Shown: positions 21,842 to 32,593 of the stretch, one piece after another
Layout of the letters: each line of letters starts with the position of its first letter
How positions within the stretch are numbered: the stretch's first letter is position 1
Origin: Eurosta solidaginis
Taxonomy: Eukaryota > Arthropoda > Insecta > Diptera > Tephritidae
Assembly (NCBI RefSeq): GCF_040869045.1
Contig: NC_090321.1
Span: 133,663,689 to 133,727,688, forward strand
Reading direction: 5' to 3'
DNA: 64,000 nucleotides
Notes under the pieces: model-generated
What the model was told of the DNA's origin: nothing
Databases searched by the model: none
The model's input: the letters and a program-made list of their open reading frames with translations, nothing else
Translations under genes and position numbers: made by a program

Positions 21842-22540
21842 TTGTTTAAATTAAGAGCCCTTATAGATCAAGGATCACAGCGATCCTTCATAACCTCTAA
21901 GGTTCAAAGCAGGTTGAATCTGCCAACCAGACCAGCCAAGTTCGAAATTTCAGGCATGGGCGGAAGAGTAGTACAAAACTCAACTAAAATCTGTCTCATT
22001 ACCCTGGTTTCTCACAACGCCGATCAAAGAATAAAAGCACACGCTATAGTTCTACCACGACTTACAAATATGCTTCCAAGCTATAACATTAGCAGCAAGC
22101 ACTGGCAAAAGTTTTCGCATCTGAAACTAGGCGACCCTAATTGCCATACACCAGATCAAATTGACATATTATTGGGAAGCGACTTAATCCCCCAAATAAT
22201 ACTAGAAGGTGTTGAGAAAATTTCCAACACCCTTTTGGCCCAAAATACCATTTTCGGATGGATTTTAAGCGGCCAAGTCAAAGAGAAAATCTTCACATTC
22301 ACAACGCAAGTGGAAGATATTTCGAATGACGATCTTAAATCACAATTGAAAAAATTTTGGGAAGTGGAAGAACTCTCTCCCATACCCGTTACTACACCTG
22401 AAGATAAGTATTGTCAAGATTTCTATGAATCCACAACTACAAGATCAGGTAACGGGAGGTACGTCGCTCGACTACCCTTTAAACACCAATATCCAGAAAC
22501 ACTCGCCTTGGGTCAATCACGAACCTCAGCACTTCAGTAA
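21842..22540 (+). pseudogene. BEL1 retropepsin (A17-like) and linker
   Basis: LRALIDQGSQRSFI at about 21848-21890 is the protease active-site block; BEL elements use D-S-G-S or D-Q-G-S here, so the Asp is kept. ISGMGGRVVQ and DILLGSDLIPQII (near 22165) are the flap and C-terminal blocks. The frame runs through the linker to FKHQYPETLALGQSR and stops at 22540, just before the RT. Confidence 0.85.
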
Positions 22541-23488
22541 TTTCTAAGTATGGAAAGAAACTTACTTAAGACAGGCGATCTAAAAACCTCATATGATAAC
22601 GTCCTTGAGGAATACCTATAATTAGACAATGGGAGCAGTAAATTACTACGAAAAAATTGCAAACGGTAAATATCAATCATTTTATCTCCCACATCATGCA
22701 GTTATTAAACCTGAAAAACTTACAACAAAAGTAAGAGTGGTATTTAATGCATCTAAAAGAACGAACTCAGGCAATTCGCTAAATGATGTTCTATATACGG
22801 GACCAACATTGCAACCCGACTTAATGCTACTGATTTTACAGTGGCGTACGTATAAATACGTATTCAATGGTGACGTCGAAAAAATATACAGAAAAATCCT
22901 TGTACATACAGACGACCAAGATTATCAACCTATAATATTTCGTAATTCACCTAGTAGTCCGATACGAGACTAAAAACTGAAAACGGTGATATTTGGCGTA
23001 AACTGCGCCCCCTTTCTAGCCCTTCGAACATTGCATGAACTAGCAAAAGATACCAAAGCGCAAATACCTCTAGCCGCCCCGTGCTTAGCTCTCAAACATA
23101 TGTAGCTGACATCCTGTCTGGAAGTCATAGCCTTCCCCTAGCGTGCGAATCACTGCATCAAGTCATCAAAGCTCTGGATTCAGCAGGATTCCCGTTAAAA
23201 AAGATAACTGCAAACCATCCAGAAATACTGACAAATATAAATAAAGAACATCTATTAGATACAAACTTTTTGAAATTTGAAAAAGAGAGCACCACCAATG
23301 CCCTGGGCATACAGTGGAATGCGATATCAGATCAATTTTCATACATGCTTGAGTCAAGATCTGCAATATCAGCAAAAACGAAAAGACAAGTTCTGTCATC
23401 TGTGGCAAAACTTTTCGACCCCGCAGGATGGCTTGCGCCAATTATGATACAAGCGAAAATCCTTATTCAAGCGAAAATCCTTGGCTAG
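22541..23488 (+). pseudogene. BEL1 reverse transcriptase, catalytic box mutated
   Basis: Blocks in order: FYLPHHAVIKP (about 22680), KVRVVFNASKR, VFNGDVEKIYRK (motif A Asp kept, about 22863), then after a stop at 22971 FGVNCAPFLALRTLHE (motif B region), then YVADILSGSH at about 23100. Canonical BEL RT has Y-V-D-D at this point, so the first catalytic Asp is Ala. The frame continues to [13 protein letters not shown] and ends at 23488 after a short tandem duplication of an AAGCGAAAATCCTT word (about 23450-23482), which causes a frame change. Confidence 0.85.
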
Positions 23489-24075
23489 ATGGAACAGATT
23501 GGGATGAAGTAGTCAAACCACTTCGGTTAATAAAACGGTCCCGATTTGCAAATAGCTTGCATACTATATCCGAGATACAAATACCTAGGTGGGTGAACTT
23601 CTCACCCGATCATCATGTGGAACTCCACGGCTTCTGCGATGCTTCGGAAAAAGCATACTGCGGAGCTATTTACATACGAACGCAACACAATGGCCGAACC
23701 ACAAGCCATTTATTAGTGGCAAAAGGCAAGGTCGCACCCCTTAAAACCGTAAGCTTTCCACGGCTTGAGCTATGCGGAGCACTTCTGCTCACCAAACTAG
23801 CCTCAACCGTACAAAGCAGCTTCAAGCTAAGCAATCGAAAATTATATCTGTGGTCTTATTCAGAAATTGTCTTCGCTTGGTTAGAAAAACCACCGCATAC
23901 ATGGAAGACATACGTGTCAAACCGCACAGCTCAAATTCTTGACCTAGTTGGGCCAGCAACTTGGGGACATGTAGCCAGTGCTGATAACCCTGCGGATCTT
24001 GGAACAAGAGGCTGCAAACCACTGCACCTAACAACCACAGCACTTTGGTGGAATGTCCCTCATTGGCTAATATAA
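23473..24075 (+). pseudogene. BEL1 RNase H
   Basis: [12 protein letters not shown] begins the frame after the duplication. [18 protein letters not shown] at about 23620-23675 carries the first catalytic Asp; [12 protein letters not shown] near 23757 is the next conserved block; YSEIVFAWL near 23860 stands where most relatives have TDS, so the third acidic position reads Ser-Glu. [12 protein letters not shown] near 23977 ends the domain. Stop at 24075. Confidence 0.82.
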
Positions 24076-24290
24076 TCACCAGAATCATGACCAAAGTCTC
24101 CTGCACGTAATATCATAGCCCCGGAAAGTCGAAGAATCGAAGGCTTCCATGCGATTCTGGAGGAAAACGACATCCTTGAGCGATTTTCGCCGTTCCCCCG
24201 AGTGTTAAGGGTAACAGCGTAAATGTTTCAATTTGTAAATCGCTTAAAGAATAAAGTAAGAGGAATCCCAAATCCTCAAGTTATGCTCTA

Positions 24291-25720
24291 ATGCATCAAG
24301 ATGTGCAGCGGGCAAAAACATCCTTAATCGAATTCACACAAAATCGATATTACAACAGTGAAAAGGCATTGTTGACGGCATCAAAGCCGATTGACAAAAA
24401 GAGCCCACTGTTAGTTCTTACACCCTTTTTAGATTCGAAGGGTCTGCTTCGGGCCAATGGCAAACTCCAATATGAGCTACAATGAACGGCATCCTATATT
24501 AATTCCGGAAAAATGCGCATTTGCCACACTTTTTATTAACTACCTGCACATATTAATGTTACACGTCGGCTAATGCAAAAAATGATCCGACAGGAATGTC
24601 ATATACCCCGACTAAAGCCGTTGATAAAGAAATGCATTTTCATGTGCAAAGTATTGTAACGAATTTACTTGCAATTCTCTTATTTGCCCTTTTGCTGAGT
24701 TCAAATCAATAACTGTTGAACAAATAACTTCAATATGTAATAATGCAAAATGACCTTTATTAAAGTACTTCACAATAACGCTCAAACTGTGCAACGAATA
24801 GCTTGCTTAATAACCAAACTGATTGATAGCTCAAATGAAACTCTACTATTCAAAATAATACTGCTCTTGCTCGCTAGATAGCGTCTTAATCGAAATCTCA
24901 AATCAAACTGAATTCCAGCGCCTCTAAAATTGCCGCCTTTTATACTCTCGGATTTCAACGTTCGCATCTTCTAGGCGCTTCCAGAATCGACTAGTCCAGC
25001 AGCTCTCAAACTTCTCAGCTGTAACTACAATTGTATGATTTTTTTCTCATTGCATACTTTCAGGAGTATCTCAGATATATGCATGTGTTTGTGTATTGAC
25101 TCTCCGCTGCTCGTATACGTACATTGTACATATGTGTAGACGCAATTATTGTTTCGCTTATGTAGATACATAATGATTGATCTATGGATGTGAATTCACG
25201 TCACTGCTTAGCATCGGCTTATAGACGATAGCATCACCCCTTAGTTTTGCTAATATTCGTAACAGTATGTACTTTACATAAAAACCAAATGCGCACGCAG
25301 ATCATGGCAGCTCTACCACCCGTGCGCTGCAATTTCACTCCGCCCTTCACTATTATTGGTGTTGATTTTGCCGGACCTTTCCAGCTAAAGGCCTCGATGC
25401 TAAGGTCCTCTACCATAACGAAGGATTACGTGGCCGTCTTTGTATGTTTTACGACAAAAGCGGTACACTTAGAGTTATGTTCTGATCTTACCACTTCAGC
25501 TTTTCTCGCGGCATTTGCACGGCGAGGGTTTCCCTCAAAAATCATGAGCGACAATGGAAAAACCTTTATCGGTGCAAAAGAGCCACCGAAAAGGAGTTCA
25601 TCCAATTCGCTAAGCAAGTCTCGCCGGAAATCATTAAAAAATACGCACCCCAAGGCATTAATTGACAATTTATTCCCCCCAGTGCACCACACATGGGTGG
25701 ACTATGGGCATCAGCAGTAA
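24291..25720 (+). pseudogene. BEL1 integrase N-terminus and core, split by a solo LTR
   Basis: The zinc-binding N-terminus starts near 24390 (LTPFLDSKGLLRANGKL) and decays by frameshift. The solo LTR at 24655-25264 sits between the residues leading to the second CxxC pair; the downstream sequence continues directly with the CTLHKNQ block in a frame compatible with a clean insertion plus a 4-bp duplication. The core has VDFAGPF (first Asp, near 25360) and SDNGKTFIGA (second Asp, near 25548). A frameshift follows near 25590. Confidence 0.85.
24651..25268 (-). mobile_element. Solo LTR of the Gypsy-array family
   Basis: The reverse complement of 24655-25264 (610 bp) matches the array LTRs from TGTTACGAATATTAGC to GTAAATTCGTTACA. 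It is flanked by GTAT at 24651-24654 and 25265-25268, a 4-bp Gypsy-type duplication. TATA box and AATAAA are kept in this copy. It shows that the family moved independently of the array, and it confirms the true LTR end seen in LTR5. Confidence 0.95.
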
Positions 25721-26263
25721 AAAGACTTAAATTACATTTTAAGAAAACAGCTGGCAAGAATAAATTTACATTTGAAGAGTTTACAACTCTTTTAATACGA
25801 GTGGAAGCCGTTCTAAATTCACGGCCACTCTCAGCGCTCTTGCAAGACTCCTCCGATCTTACAGCCCTTACTCCTGGGCATTTTATAAGAGGAGCTCCAT
25901 TTCTGGCTATCCCTGATGCAAATGTGGACTCACTATCCCTCATAAATCGATGGGAACGAATTAAAATTATCCATCACGAATTCAGTCGCCGGTGGAAGGA
26001 GGAATATCCAAAAGACCTCCTTAAACGATATCGATGCACAAGAAGCCCCAAAAATTGGAGAATGCGTCCTAACTCATGACAAATGTCCCCCTCCAACTGA
26101 ATGGCGGCTAGGCCGCATTGAAAAGGTACACTATGGCTCCGACGGTCACATCCGAGTAGTTGACCTACGTACGCAAAACGGTACACTTACTCGACCGCTC
26201 GTAAAGCTTTGCTTGTTACCTATCGACCCTAATGCTGAGAATATTGATTACAGGAATATCTAA
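25690..26263 (+). pseudogene. BEL1 integrase end, catalytic Glu replaced
   Basis: GGLWASAVKR at about 25697-25725 occupies the place of the third catalytic residue: BEL2 has GGLWESAVKS at the same point, so Glu is Ala here. Then FEEFTTLLIRVEAVLNSRPL, TPGHFIRGAP and WKEEYPKDLLKRYR, all standard. A frameshift near 26050 leads to the C-terminal domain (GRIEKVHYGSDGHIRVVDLR) ending near 26263. Confidence 0.83.
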
Positions 26264-26357
26264 TATCATAAAAATAAACCAAATCTAAACAAATTACTCC
26301 AATCAAGCACTCAATGCGCTCTTATGAGACACTAAAGTCCATTCTTTCTCCAAATAG

Positions 26358-27009
26358 ATGAACATGGATATGGAAACTTGCCAAATCGCCCCGACACCAG
26401 CTATCCGTTCAGCTGTAACCGTACCACGGCCAGGGCAGCAGCCCCACCGAGCGCAACGTCTCACCGAATCACACCAAGGGCCGATACAATGGCCGCATCT
26501 CAGGCTCCGGTTAGCGATCCAGTGGCGGCACATGGCGTGCGTTGCCCACTGTGTTGCCGTCCACACGCACTACGCATATGCGCAATCTTTAGGGGCATGC
26601 GACCAACGCAACGGCAGCAAGTGGCACAAGCGCATGGCTATTGCCTTAATTGCTTGGCACTATGGCATGCTACGGAAGCTTGCACCTCCATCGGTCTCTG
26701 CCAACTGTGCGACAGGCCCACCATACTCTTTTACATCGCCCGGCGAGGCGCAATGTTCCCGTGGCACCATCGACACGACACACTCGCAATATCGTGCGAC
26801 AACGGCCGCACACACACCACAATACGCAGGCACGGCGTCCACATTTGCAACAAGACCATCGTCCAAGGCAATGGGCACATCCTGGGGCCCGGTATCGCCC
26901 TCCAGCACCAGCAACTCCTCGGCATCCAGCACGGCAACGCTCTCGTCGCACAACCGAGCTTAGTAACGTGATGGAAACGTTGCAGCAGCTGCAGAGACTA
27001 CTAGGCTGA
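26358..27009 (+). pseudogene. BEL1 third ORF: nucleocapsid-like zinc-knuckle protein
   Basis: ATG 26358 lies immediately after TTTCTCCAAATAG, a splice-acceptor-like site. Two frame changes are needed: one between 26358 and 26530, one near 26720. Visible domains: CPLCCRPHALRIC at about 26540-26580, CLNCLALWHATEAC (C-x2-C-x4-H-x4-C) at about 26645-26690, CQLC near 26700, an HHTLLHR word just after the second break, then a long Arg/Pro/His-rich tail and a leucine-rich end (about 27000). It has no signal peptide or membrane segment, so it is not an envelope gene. BEL2 has the same ORF in the same place at 51394-51980. BEL1 gag already has a nucleocapsid block at 21440-21640, so this is a second one. 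The function is unknown to me; RNA binding is inference. Confidence 0.75.
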
Positions 27010-27031
27010 CAACTCGCCTAGGGGGCCGGGA

Positions 27032-27339
27032 TGGCTAAGCGCGCGTGACCCGCCACACCGGCACACTGGCAGGTGCAACCCTGCCACCCACTAATACACC
27101 ACACATATATAGATTAATATATAAACAAAAATCACAATTTGAAAACTTCCGAACGCTACGGTCGATTCGCGCCATCGGAGCTACATTTTGCTAAATAAAT
27201 CATTTTTATACTTTTAAATAATGTTTATACTTTTATTAAAGTTGGAAACCTTTTAATTTTTTATGTTTTATTTGCTACGGACTGTAAGGTGAGTGGTGCA
27301 GTGGAGTGAACATTGCAAAAAAGGGCTAAAAATTATCTA
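27032..27339 (+). repeat. BEL1 3' LTR
   Basis: 308 bp, preceded by a G-rich tract (27021-27031) acting as polypurine tract candidate and followed by the GTATG duplication. Confidence 0.9.
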
Positions 27340-27344
27340 GTATG

Positions 27345-28492
27345 TGAAGGCGAAAGAATGTCAATAATGCGCTGCTTAACATAAAGTCGACTTCAGTCTA
27401 TGGTTATTCCGTTTTTCGTATTTCTTGCCAAAAAATGTATGTTTTTATTTTCGTACTATTGCAACACAGTTTGGGAATTGGTTATCGAGGTTGAGAGAGA
27501 ATATTTTTTAATTTCAGTTTTTTAGTGTTTCCGCAACCTTCTTGCGATGAATATCGTTTGAGACGAAGCGTACGATATTTCCAATATATTTTTTTACTCC
27601 CCTAACACCCCAAAACTACAAACGTCTCACCTAGCACTCACTGGCACTGAAACCGATTTAGGAGCCGAAAATAGGCCCATCCCTGTCCTAGATGAATGCA
27701 ACAATTTACATAACGCTCATGCCGAAGTTTTTGGAAATACCCCTCTATCTAACTATTTGCGACAAATGGAACTGAAGAACATACAAACAGTTGCTATATT
27801 TTTAAAATTGTCAACTTTGAAAAAACTAGTTTAAAAAGATAAATATATATATAGATATGTATATTAGGGTGGAGTGAATTTATTTTTTTTCGAAATCGCT
27901 TTTGGCTGACCTCCAGAAAGTTGCCTCTCTAGACCAGAAATAAGGTTGAAATTTTTTATTTCACTCATCGCATGTTTAGAGGTGCCCCAACTTAACTTTT
28001 AAACTTTGAAAACGACGGTAGGTACAAATTTTTTTTTTTTGTTTTTTGTCAATGATTTACTTTCGCTTGTTGTTATTGTGCTCATTGATTTCAAAGCCTA
28101 CTGATTTTCATGGCCTACTATGTGCCTGTAAAACTCCTACTTATACACTTGATTAGAAACATACTATTATCAACAAAAAACTGTAAAACATCATTTAAAA
28201 TTTGTCGTTTTTAGTTATAATATGTAATTTTACTAAAGTTATGCATATTAAAAAAGAAATAAAATAAATATGCAAATAATGAGCTTTGTAAAATCGCGAT
28301 TATTTTGCTCAACTTATTGGAGCTGGGGCACCTCAAAACGCCATCCTACGAAAATAATATTTGGTGGTTTTGGTTAACTCTTGTAAAGACAACTTTTCAT
28401 TGCTAGGCCATCTCGAGATATATGCAAAGAAGTGAAAGCAAAAAAACTAAATGCTTTTGATAATAAAATTTTTTTAAATTAGCTAATTTTAA
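27345..28492. other. Intergenic sequence with an inverted GAGGTGCCCC pair
   Basis: No gene could be supported. GAGGTGCCCCAACTT (about 27980) and GCTGGGGCACCTC (about 28323) are inverted to one another about 350 bp apart, as in a small foldback element. A 90-codon frame without upstream ATG (27562-27834) has no recognisable family. Confidence 0.4.
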
Positions 28493-29044
28493 TTACCAAG
28501 CATATTCAATACTTTCCAGATCTAACGCTAACCATGTAAAACTACCATAATTAGTACTTACACCAATTCCTGGTCTCAGATCATATTTAAGCAAATGGTA
28601 TTTTGGTTTTTTGTATATGGGGTCGGAAAGTTTGAAAATACACCCATTCATGCTTCTGGTACAAAGGAGACGATATATTATTTTATTTACCTTTTCCACA
28701 ACAACAATCAAGATAATTTTATATTGTTTATCACCATCCTTCAAAAGTAGTTCTTTCTCTACCGAAAACTTCGGTGTCTTTCCATAAATCCAGTTCCAGG
28801 AGTTAAACTCCGTTCTCAAATCATTTATTCCTGGAAACCACTTTTCTGTTGGATTAATAAGTTGGAAACCACGTTGTTTCATGATTTGTTGATGTCCACC
28901 GTCTTCTAGGTGTATGGCAAGCGTTCTCAAATATTCATAGCCAACTGCAGAAATTAATTGTGATACATTGACATTCCGATTTACTTCCCTCAAATTTTTA
29001 ATAGGCGAACGTACAGACGGTGTAGAGTTACTAATGTAATTAAT
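28493..29044 (-). CDS. LIPT1: Lipoyltransferase 1, last coding exon
   Basis: On the minus strand a splice-acceptor-like TTTTTAATTACAG precedes 29044 and the frame stays open to the stop at 28493 (183 codons). Its start, with NSTPSVRSP and IKNLREVNRNVNV, matches the lipoate ligase catalytic-domain end 'T.SVRSPVxNL'. The centre has KWFPGINDLRTEFNSWNW followed by YGKTPKFSVEKEL, matching the C-terminal lipoate-ligase domain block 'xxPGIxxLxxExxSWxWxxGKTPKF'. LIPT1 moves lipoyl groups onto mitochondrial 2-oxoacid dehydrogenase subunits in vertebrates. Upstream exons should lie at higher coordinates on this strand; I could not find them before the next transposon, so either a long transposon-filled intron or a lone exon copy is possible. 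No stops or frameshifts are seen. Confidence 0.8.
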   Translation of the reverse strand: MNYISNSTPSVRSPIKNLREVNRNVNVSQLISAVGYEYLRTLAIHLEDGGHQQIMKQRGFQLINPTEKWFPGINDLRTEFNSWNWIYGKTPKFSVEKELLLKDGDKQYKIILIVVVEKVNKIIYRLLCTRSMNGCIFKLSDPIYKKPKYHLLKYDLRPGIGVSTNYGSFTWLALDLESIEYAW

Positions 29045-29994
29045 CTGTAATTAAAAAGCAAAACAGTAAGTAAATATTTGGAGCGATACACCTATGAGGC
29101 AATTTGGGTGGAGTATCTCTTCAAATTTGAGTCGTAATTTCTTTAAATTTTTCTTACAAATTGGGAAAAGAGATGCTTTTCATATCGGAAATACAATCGT
29201 AATGGTTGACAAATCACTGCCGAGGGGTGAACCCGATCATAGAAAAACTGCTTCGAAAGTATTATGATGTTGCTTTTTACCATTACACTGGTTTACAGCC
29301 AAAATACACCAGATACGCCATTATGAAATTCATATATTTATTTATTATTATTTAGTTTCAAGTTAAATTTGATACACTTGCCTGTGTCCGATTGAGCTGA
29401 AATTTTGCATACATGTATAACTCCAATGACAATGCAATATTACTTTGCGAGAATTCGATAAATTTATCGATAACAGAGTTATTGGTAAAGATTTGTATTC
29501 ACAAGGGAATAAAAGCCTAAGTCATCAAGAACGCAGTTAACTTCGCTTTGTTTGTGTATGCAACAAACGTCTGGCTGTTATTCCTCAATGTTGCATACTT
29601 TTTGTTGCATATTTTTCTGCGCACTTGATTTTGTTTTATAGATTTTTGGCGATCACGGTTGCCACTTTGGGTTCATTTGGACCAAAAATGGTCCCTTCCA
29701 ACTCCATTTAGCCCACTGGTCCATTTTCTTCAATTTTGGTCGTTTTTAGGCAGTTGTCACGATTTTGGTACTTTTCTTTCTTTTTTACTCAGGTAAAAAT
29801 TCACAATATTGCCCAAAAAATTTGCAGCACATTCGTTAACTCACATATAATTTTGAATCTACTTGAATGGATTTCTCACCACAAAAAATTGCTCAGTCAA
29901 TAAAAATGTACGAGAACAGTGACATTTCACCTAGGAAATAATTTAGGCGAGGCAGTAAAAAGAAAAGTGTTCACAAACACACTGTCGTTAATTG
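29045..29994. other. Intron-like/intergenic AT-rich DNA with decayed SINE
   Basis: At about 29130-29262 a minus-oriented, strongly diverged SINE copy is recognisable by CACTGCCGAGGGGTGAACCCG and GCTTTTCAT words shared with the copies at 2691 and 62612. The rest shows no gene. Confidence 0.5.
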
Positions 29995-30170
29995 TTGATG
30001 AAACAGCCGACTTATGAAAAAAATTCTTGTTTAATATTTATAATAATAATGACTAGATATTTCCATCGGTTATTAAACACTTAGTGAAAGATTTTTGTCA
30101 CTAGTAGAGCTAAAAGTTTGTATTTCAAATGCACTTGCGCCTCTAAGAAATTTGACAAGGCTTGCAACTG
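29870..30170 (+). pseudogene. hAT-like transposase scrap
   Basis: A frame around 29990-30020 reads LSLIVDETADL, close to the 'SLIxDESTDx' block around the first catalytic Asp of hAT/ZBED transposases. Surrounding sequence is full of stops. Only this block supports the call. Confidence 0.35.
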
Positions 30171-31394
30171 ATGAAGCGTGGAGTTTAATGAATTGAAAAC
30201 TAAGTAAAATAATGAAACTAATTTATTTTGTAATAAGTGTACTTGCCACTTACTTAATTCAAGCCTACCGAGAGATATTGAGAGTTTGTGAAGGCACGTC
30301 GATATTTAAATCTTTTTCACCCAGCACAAGAAATATTTTAACTGGAAGGCAGAAATACTTCTTGAAGGCGATAACTTTATATATGTACAACGAATGCGAT
30401 TAAAAAAATTTATTTTTATATTCAGATTTTGAAGCAAATGCAAAAGAGATTTGATTTTGGAAGAAATATTTTGTGTAAAATTATCCGCGTAGGTGCTAGC
30501 ATTAACCCCTGATGCCAGGTATCAAAACTCACACTTACTGAATCTAGGCTATGATATAAAGATTAAAGATTAAGAGAAAAAGTAAGCATCTATAGAAATA
30601 GAACTAACAAAATTGCTTAGTTTCATTTATGCTCTACTGAGTTTTCCACATAGTTCGACCAGAACGCAAATTTTTGAACCCCTACTAAAACTTAACTGCG
30701 CTATACATTTTATTTCATTGCAACCAACAACATAATGCTGGAACTAAAAGCTTTGTGAACAAATCTAGGTTCACAACGTTAGGTTGGTGAACGACATACA
30801 CCTATTCTAGAAATGTGAAAATATAATACCACAAACTACATTTTATTTTTGTTTGTTCCTTGAATTAAGCAAAGTATTTATTATGTCCAGTAAAATTTTA
30901 TATAGGAAACCATGGAAATATCCTAAAGTTTTGTATTTTACAACGAATACGACCTCCCTATATACCAATAAAATAAAACAAAAATTTGGTTCTTTTTTTC
31001 CGTGAATTTTGGTCCCAAATGAAAACATGGTGTGGCAACCGTGTTGGCGATAGAACAGAGCAGAGATCTGCAATGAGTAGTTGTAAACTGAACGCCACAT
31101 AGGCAAAGTCACAATAAAATATGATTTTAAGTTAGTTAACACTCGAATAGAAGAAATTGACTGTTCAAAGTTGACTTCGAAGAAACCTTGTAATGTTGAT
31201 GCATTAAAAGAAATGGATAGGATGAGAAACGTTACAAATAACTAAGTAAAGATTACATAACTAATTTAAACCATATTGTACACTACTAAACATAAAAATA
31301 AAAATTCATATTTAAATTAAATTTAACAAAAAAGCTTTTCTGAGAACAAGCTTCTATTACTTGTTAATAAAACGAACTAAAAGGTGAAAAATAA
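30171..31394. other. AT-rich spacer
   Basis: No gene recognised; open frames of 60-100 codons on both strands lack conserved blocks. Toward 31325-31390 a sequence similar to the outer part of the following inverted repeat is already present, as a partial tandem copy. Confidence 0.4.
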
Positions 31395-31983
31395 AATTAA
31401 AGAAAAAAACTTTTTAAAAATAAGCTTTTATTATTGGTTAATAAAATTAACTAAAAAGTAAAAATAAATTGACTGTAAGGAAATATAACACTTTATGAGT
31501 CCATTGTAACCTTTGCCGATAATTAGACTTATTCGCCTGCGAAAAAAAAATTCCATATTGTACATAATTATATATTTTTAACATTAAAACTTTACACCTA
31601 AATTATTAAATCTTACAGTTTATATCACAGTCCTAATTGTTCTAATAAAAGCGTATTACATTGTGATAGCAAGAAAAGGAGGTCCTAAATGTTCTTAATT
31701 ATACCATCAAAATTTAACACGCTTTTATTAGAACAATTAGGAGTATGATATAAACTGTAAGATGTAATAATTTAGGTGTAAAGTTTTAATGTTAAAAATA
31801 TATAATTATGTACAATATGGAATTTTTTTGTCGCAGACGAAAAAGCCTAATTATCGTTAAAGGTTACAATGAACTTATAAAGCGTTATATTTCCTTACAG
31901 TCAATTTATTTTTTTACTTTTTAGTTAATTTTATTAACCAATAATAAAAGCTTATTTTTAAAAAGTGTTTTTCTTTAATTTTT
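31395..31983. repeat. Long inverted repeat (foldback MITE)
   Basis: Left arm about 31395-31654 and right arm 31719-31983 are reverse complements at about 90% identity over roughly 260 bp, with a 64-bp loop. Words such as GCTTTTATTATTGG/CCAATAATAAAAGC and TTACACCTAAATTATTA/TAATAATTTAGGTGTAA pair exactly or nearly so. No clear target duplication. Confidence 0.9.
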
Positions 31984-32593
31984 AATTCTATGGTAACGTT
32001 TTTGAGAGGAATCGTTTTTTCAAAAACAAAAAAAAATAAAAAATTGGGTTCACATAATCATATTTGTATATCTCAAGAACGAATTGAATTCCAAAACGGG
32101 TTGAAGCTTTTAAAAGGTAATAAAATTTTCTATAAACTGTGCATACAACACTTTTTGCTAGGAACTGCAGATTCAAATATAACGAACAATCATTACGGAT
32201 TTTTTCAATTTTTTTTGTAAAAATTTGTACTTTGCGAGGAAGGATCTCGAAATTGTTTTATTTTTTTGCAGATTTTTTTCCTTCTAAGCTCTCTTTTATT
32301 AAAAAAAAAATAAGCTTTCATTCAACAAAATCGATGAACTAATACAAAAGTTATAAGCATTCAAATAAATATATCCATATAGTAAAACTTAAGTACCCTA
32401 CAAATAATAGCATATGTACATATGATTCTGTCTCTATGATCTTATTTTATAATTGAAAAAGTTATGTGTCTTGTTTTGACGCTTATTTAGATTAGGATCG
32501 GTTCCTCTTATGAGAAACCAAATTTAACAAATTTTTTGTTTATCGGGCAGATAGGTTTTAAAGTTAACTGAGAAAACGGTCTTAAATATGTTT
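31984..32593. other. AT-rich spacer
   Basis: No gene or repeat family recognised. Confidence 0.4.

Larger units (their letters stand above)
18200..27344 (+). mobile_element. BEL/Pao retrotransposon 1, complete but inactive
   Basis: Two LTRs (18205-18536 and 27032-27339) share TGGCTAAGCGCGCGTGACCC starts and AAATTATCTA ends and are flanked by GTATG at 18200-18204 and 27340-27344. A 5-bp duplication fits BEL/Pao. Between them, in order: primer site, A-rich leader, gag with DUF1759-type domain and knuckles, DxGS-type retropepsin (A17 style), RT, RNase H, integrase, and a third ORF. This order and the 'GDVEKxYR', 'FGVNCAPFLA', '[10 protein letters not shown]' blocks are diagnostic of BEL. Many frame breaks and two catalytic substitutions show it is dead. 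A solo LTR of the Gypsy family interrupts the integrase. Confidence 0.93.

Noticed and set aside
23166..23441. 91-codon minus ORF in the BEL1 RT
   Set aside because: Shadow of the RT frame.
26660..26953. Antisense ORFs of 68-97 codons over the BEL1 third ORF
   Set aside because: They are shadows of a GC-rich Arg/Pro/His coding region and have no domain.
26358..27009. Envelope gene in the third-ORF position of BEL1
   Set aside because: No signal peptide, membrane segment or glycoprotein-like cysteine spacing; the protein is basic with zinc knuckles.
27562..27834. 90-codon open frame without ATG at its start
   Set aside because: No splice signals or known blocks; too weak to call an exon.
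30843..31142. 99-codon minus ORF upstream of LIPT1, tested as an additional LIPT1 exon
   Set aside because: None of the lipoate-ligase N-terminal blocks (such as RRxSGGG) is present.
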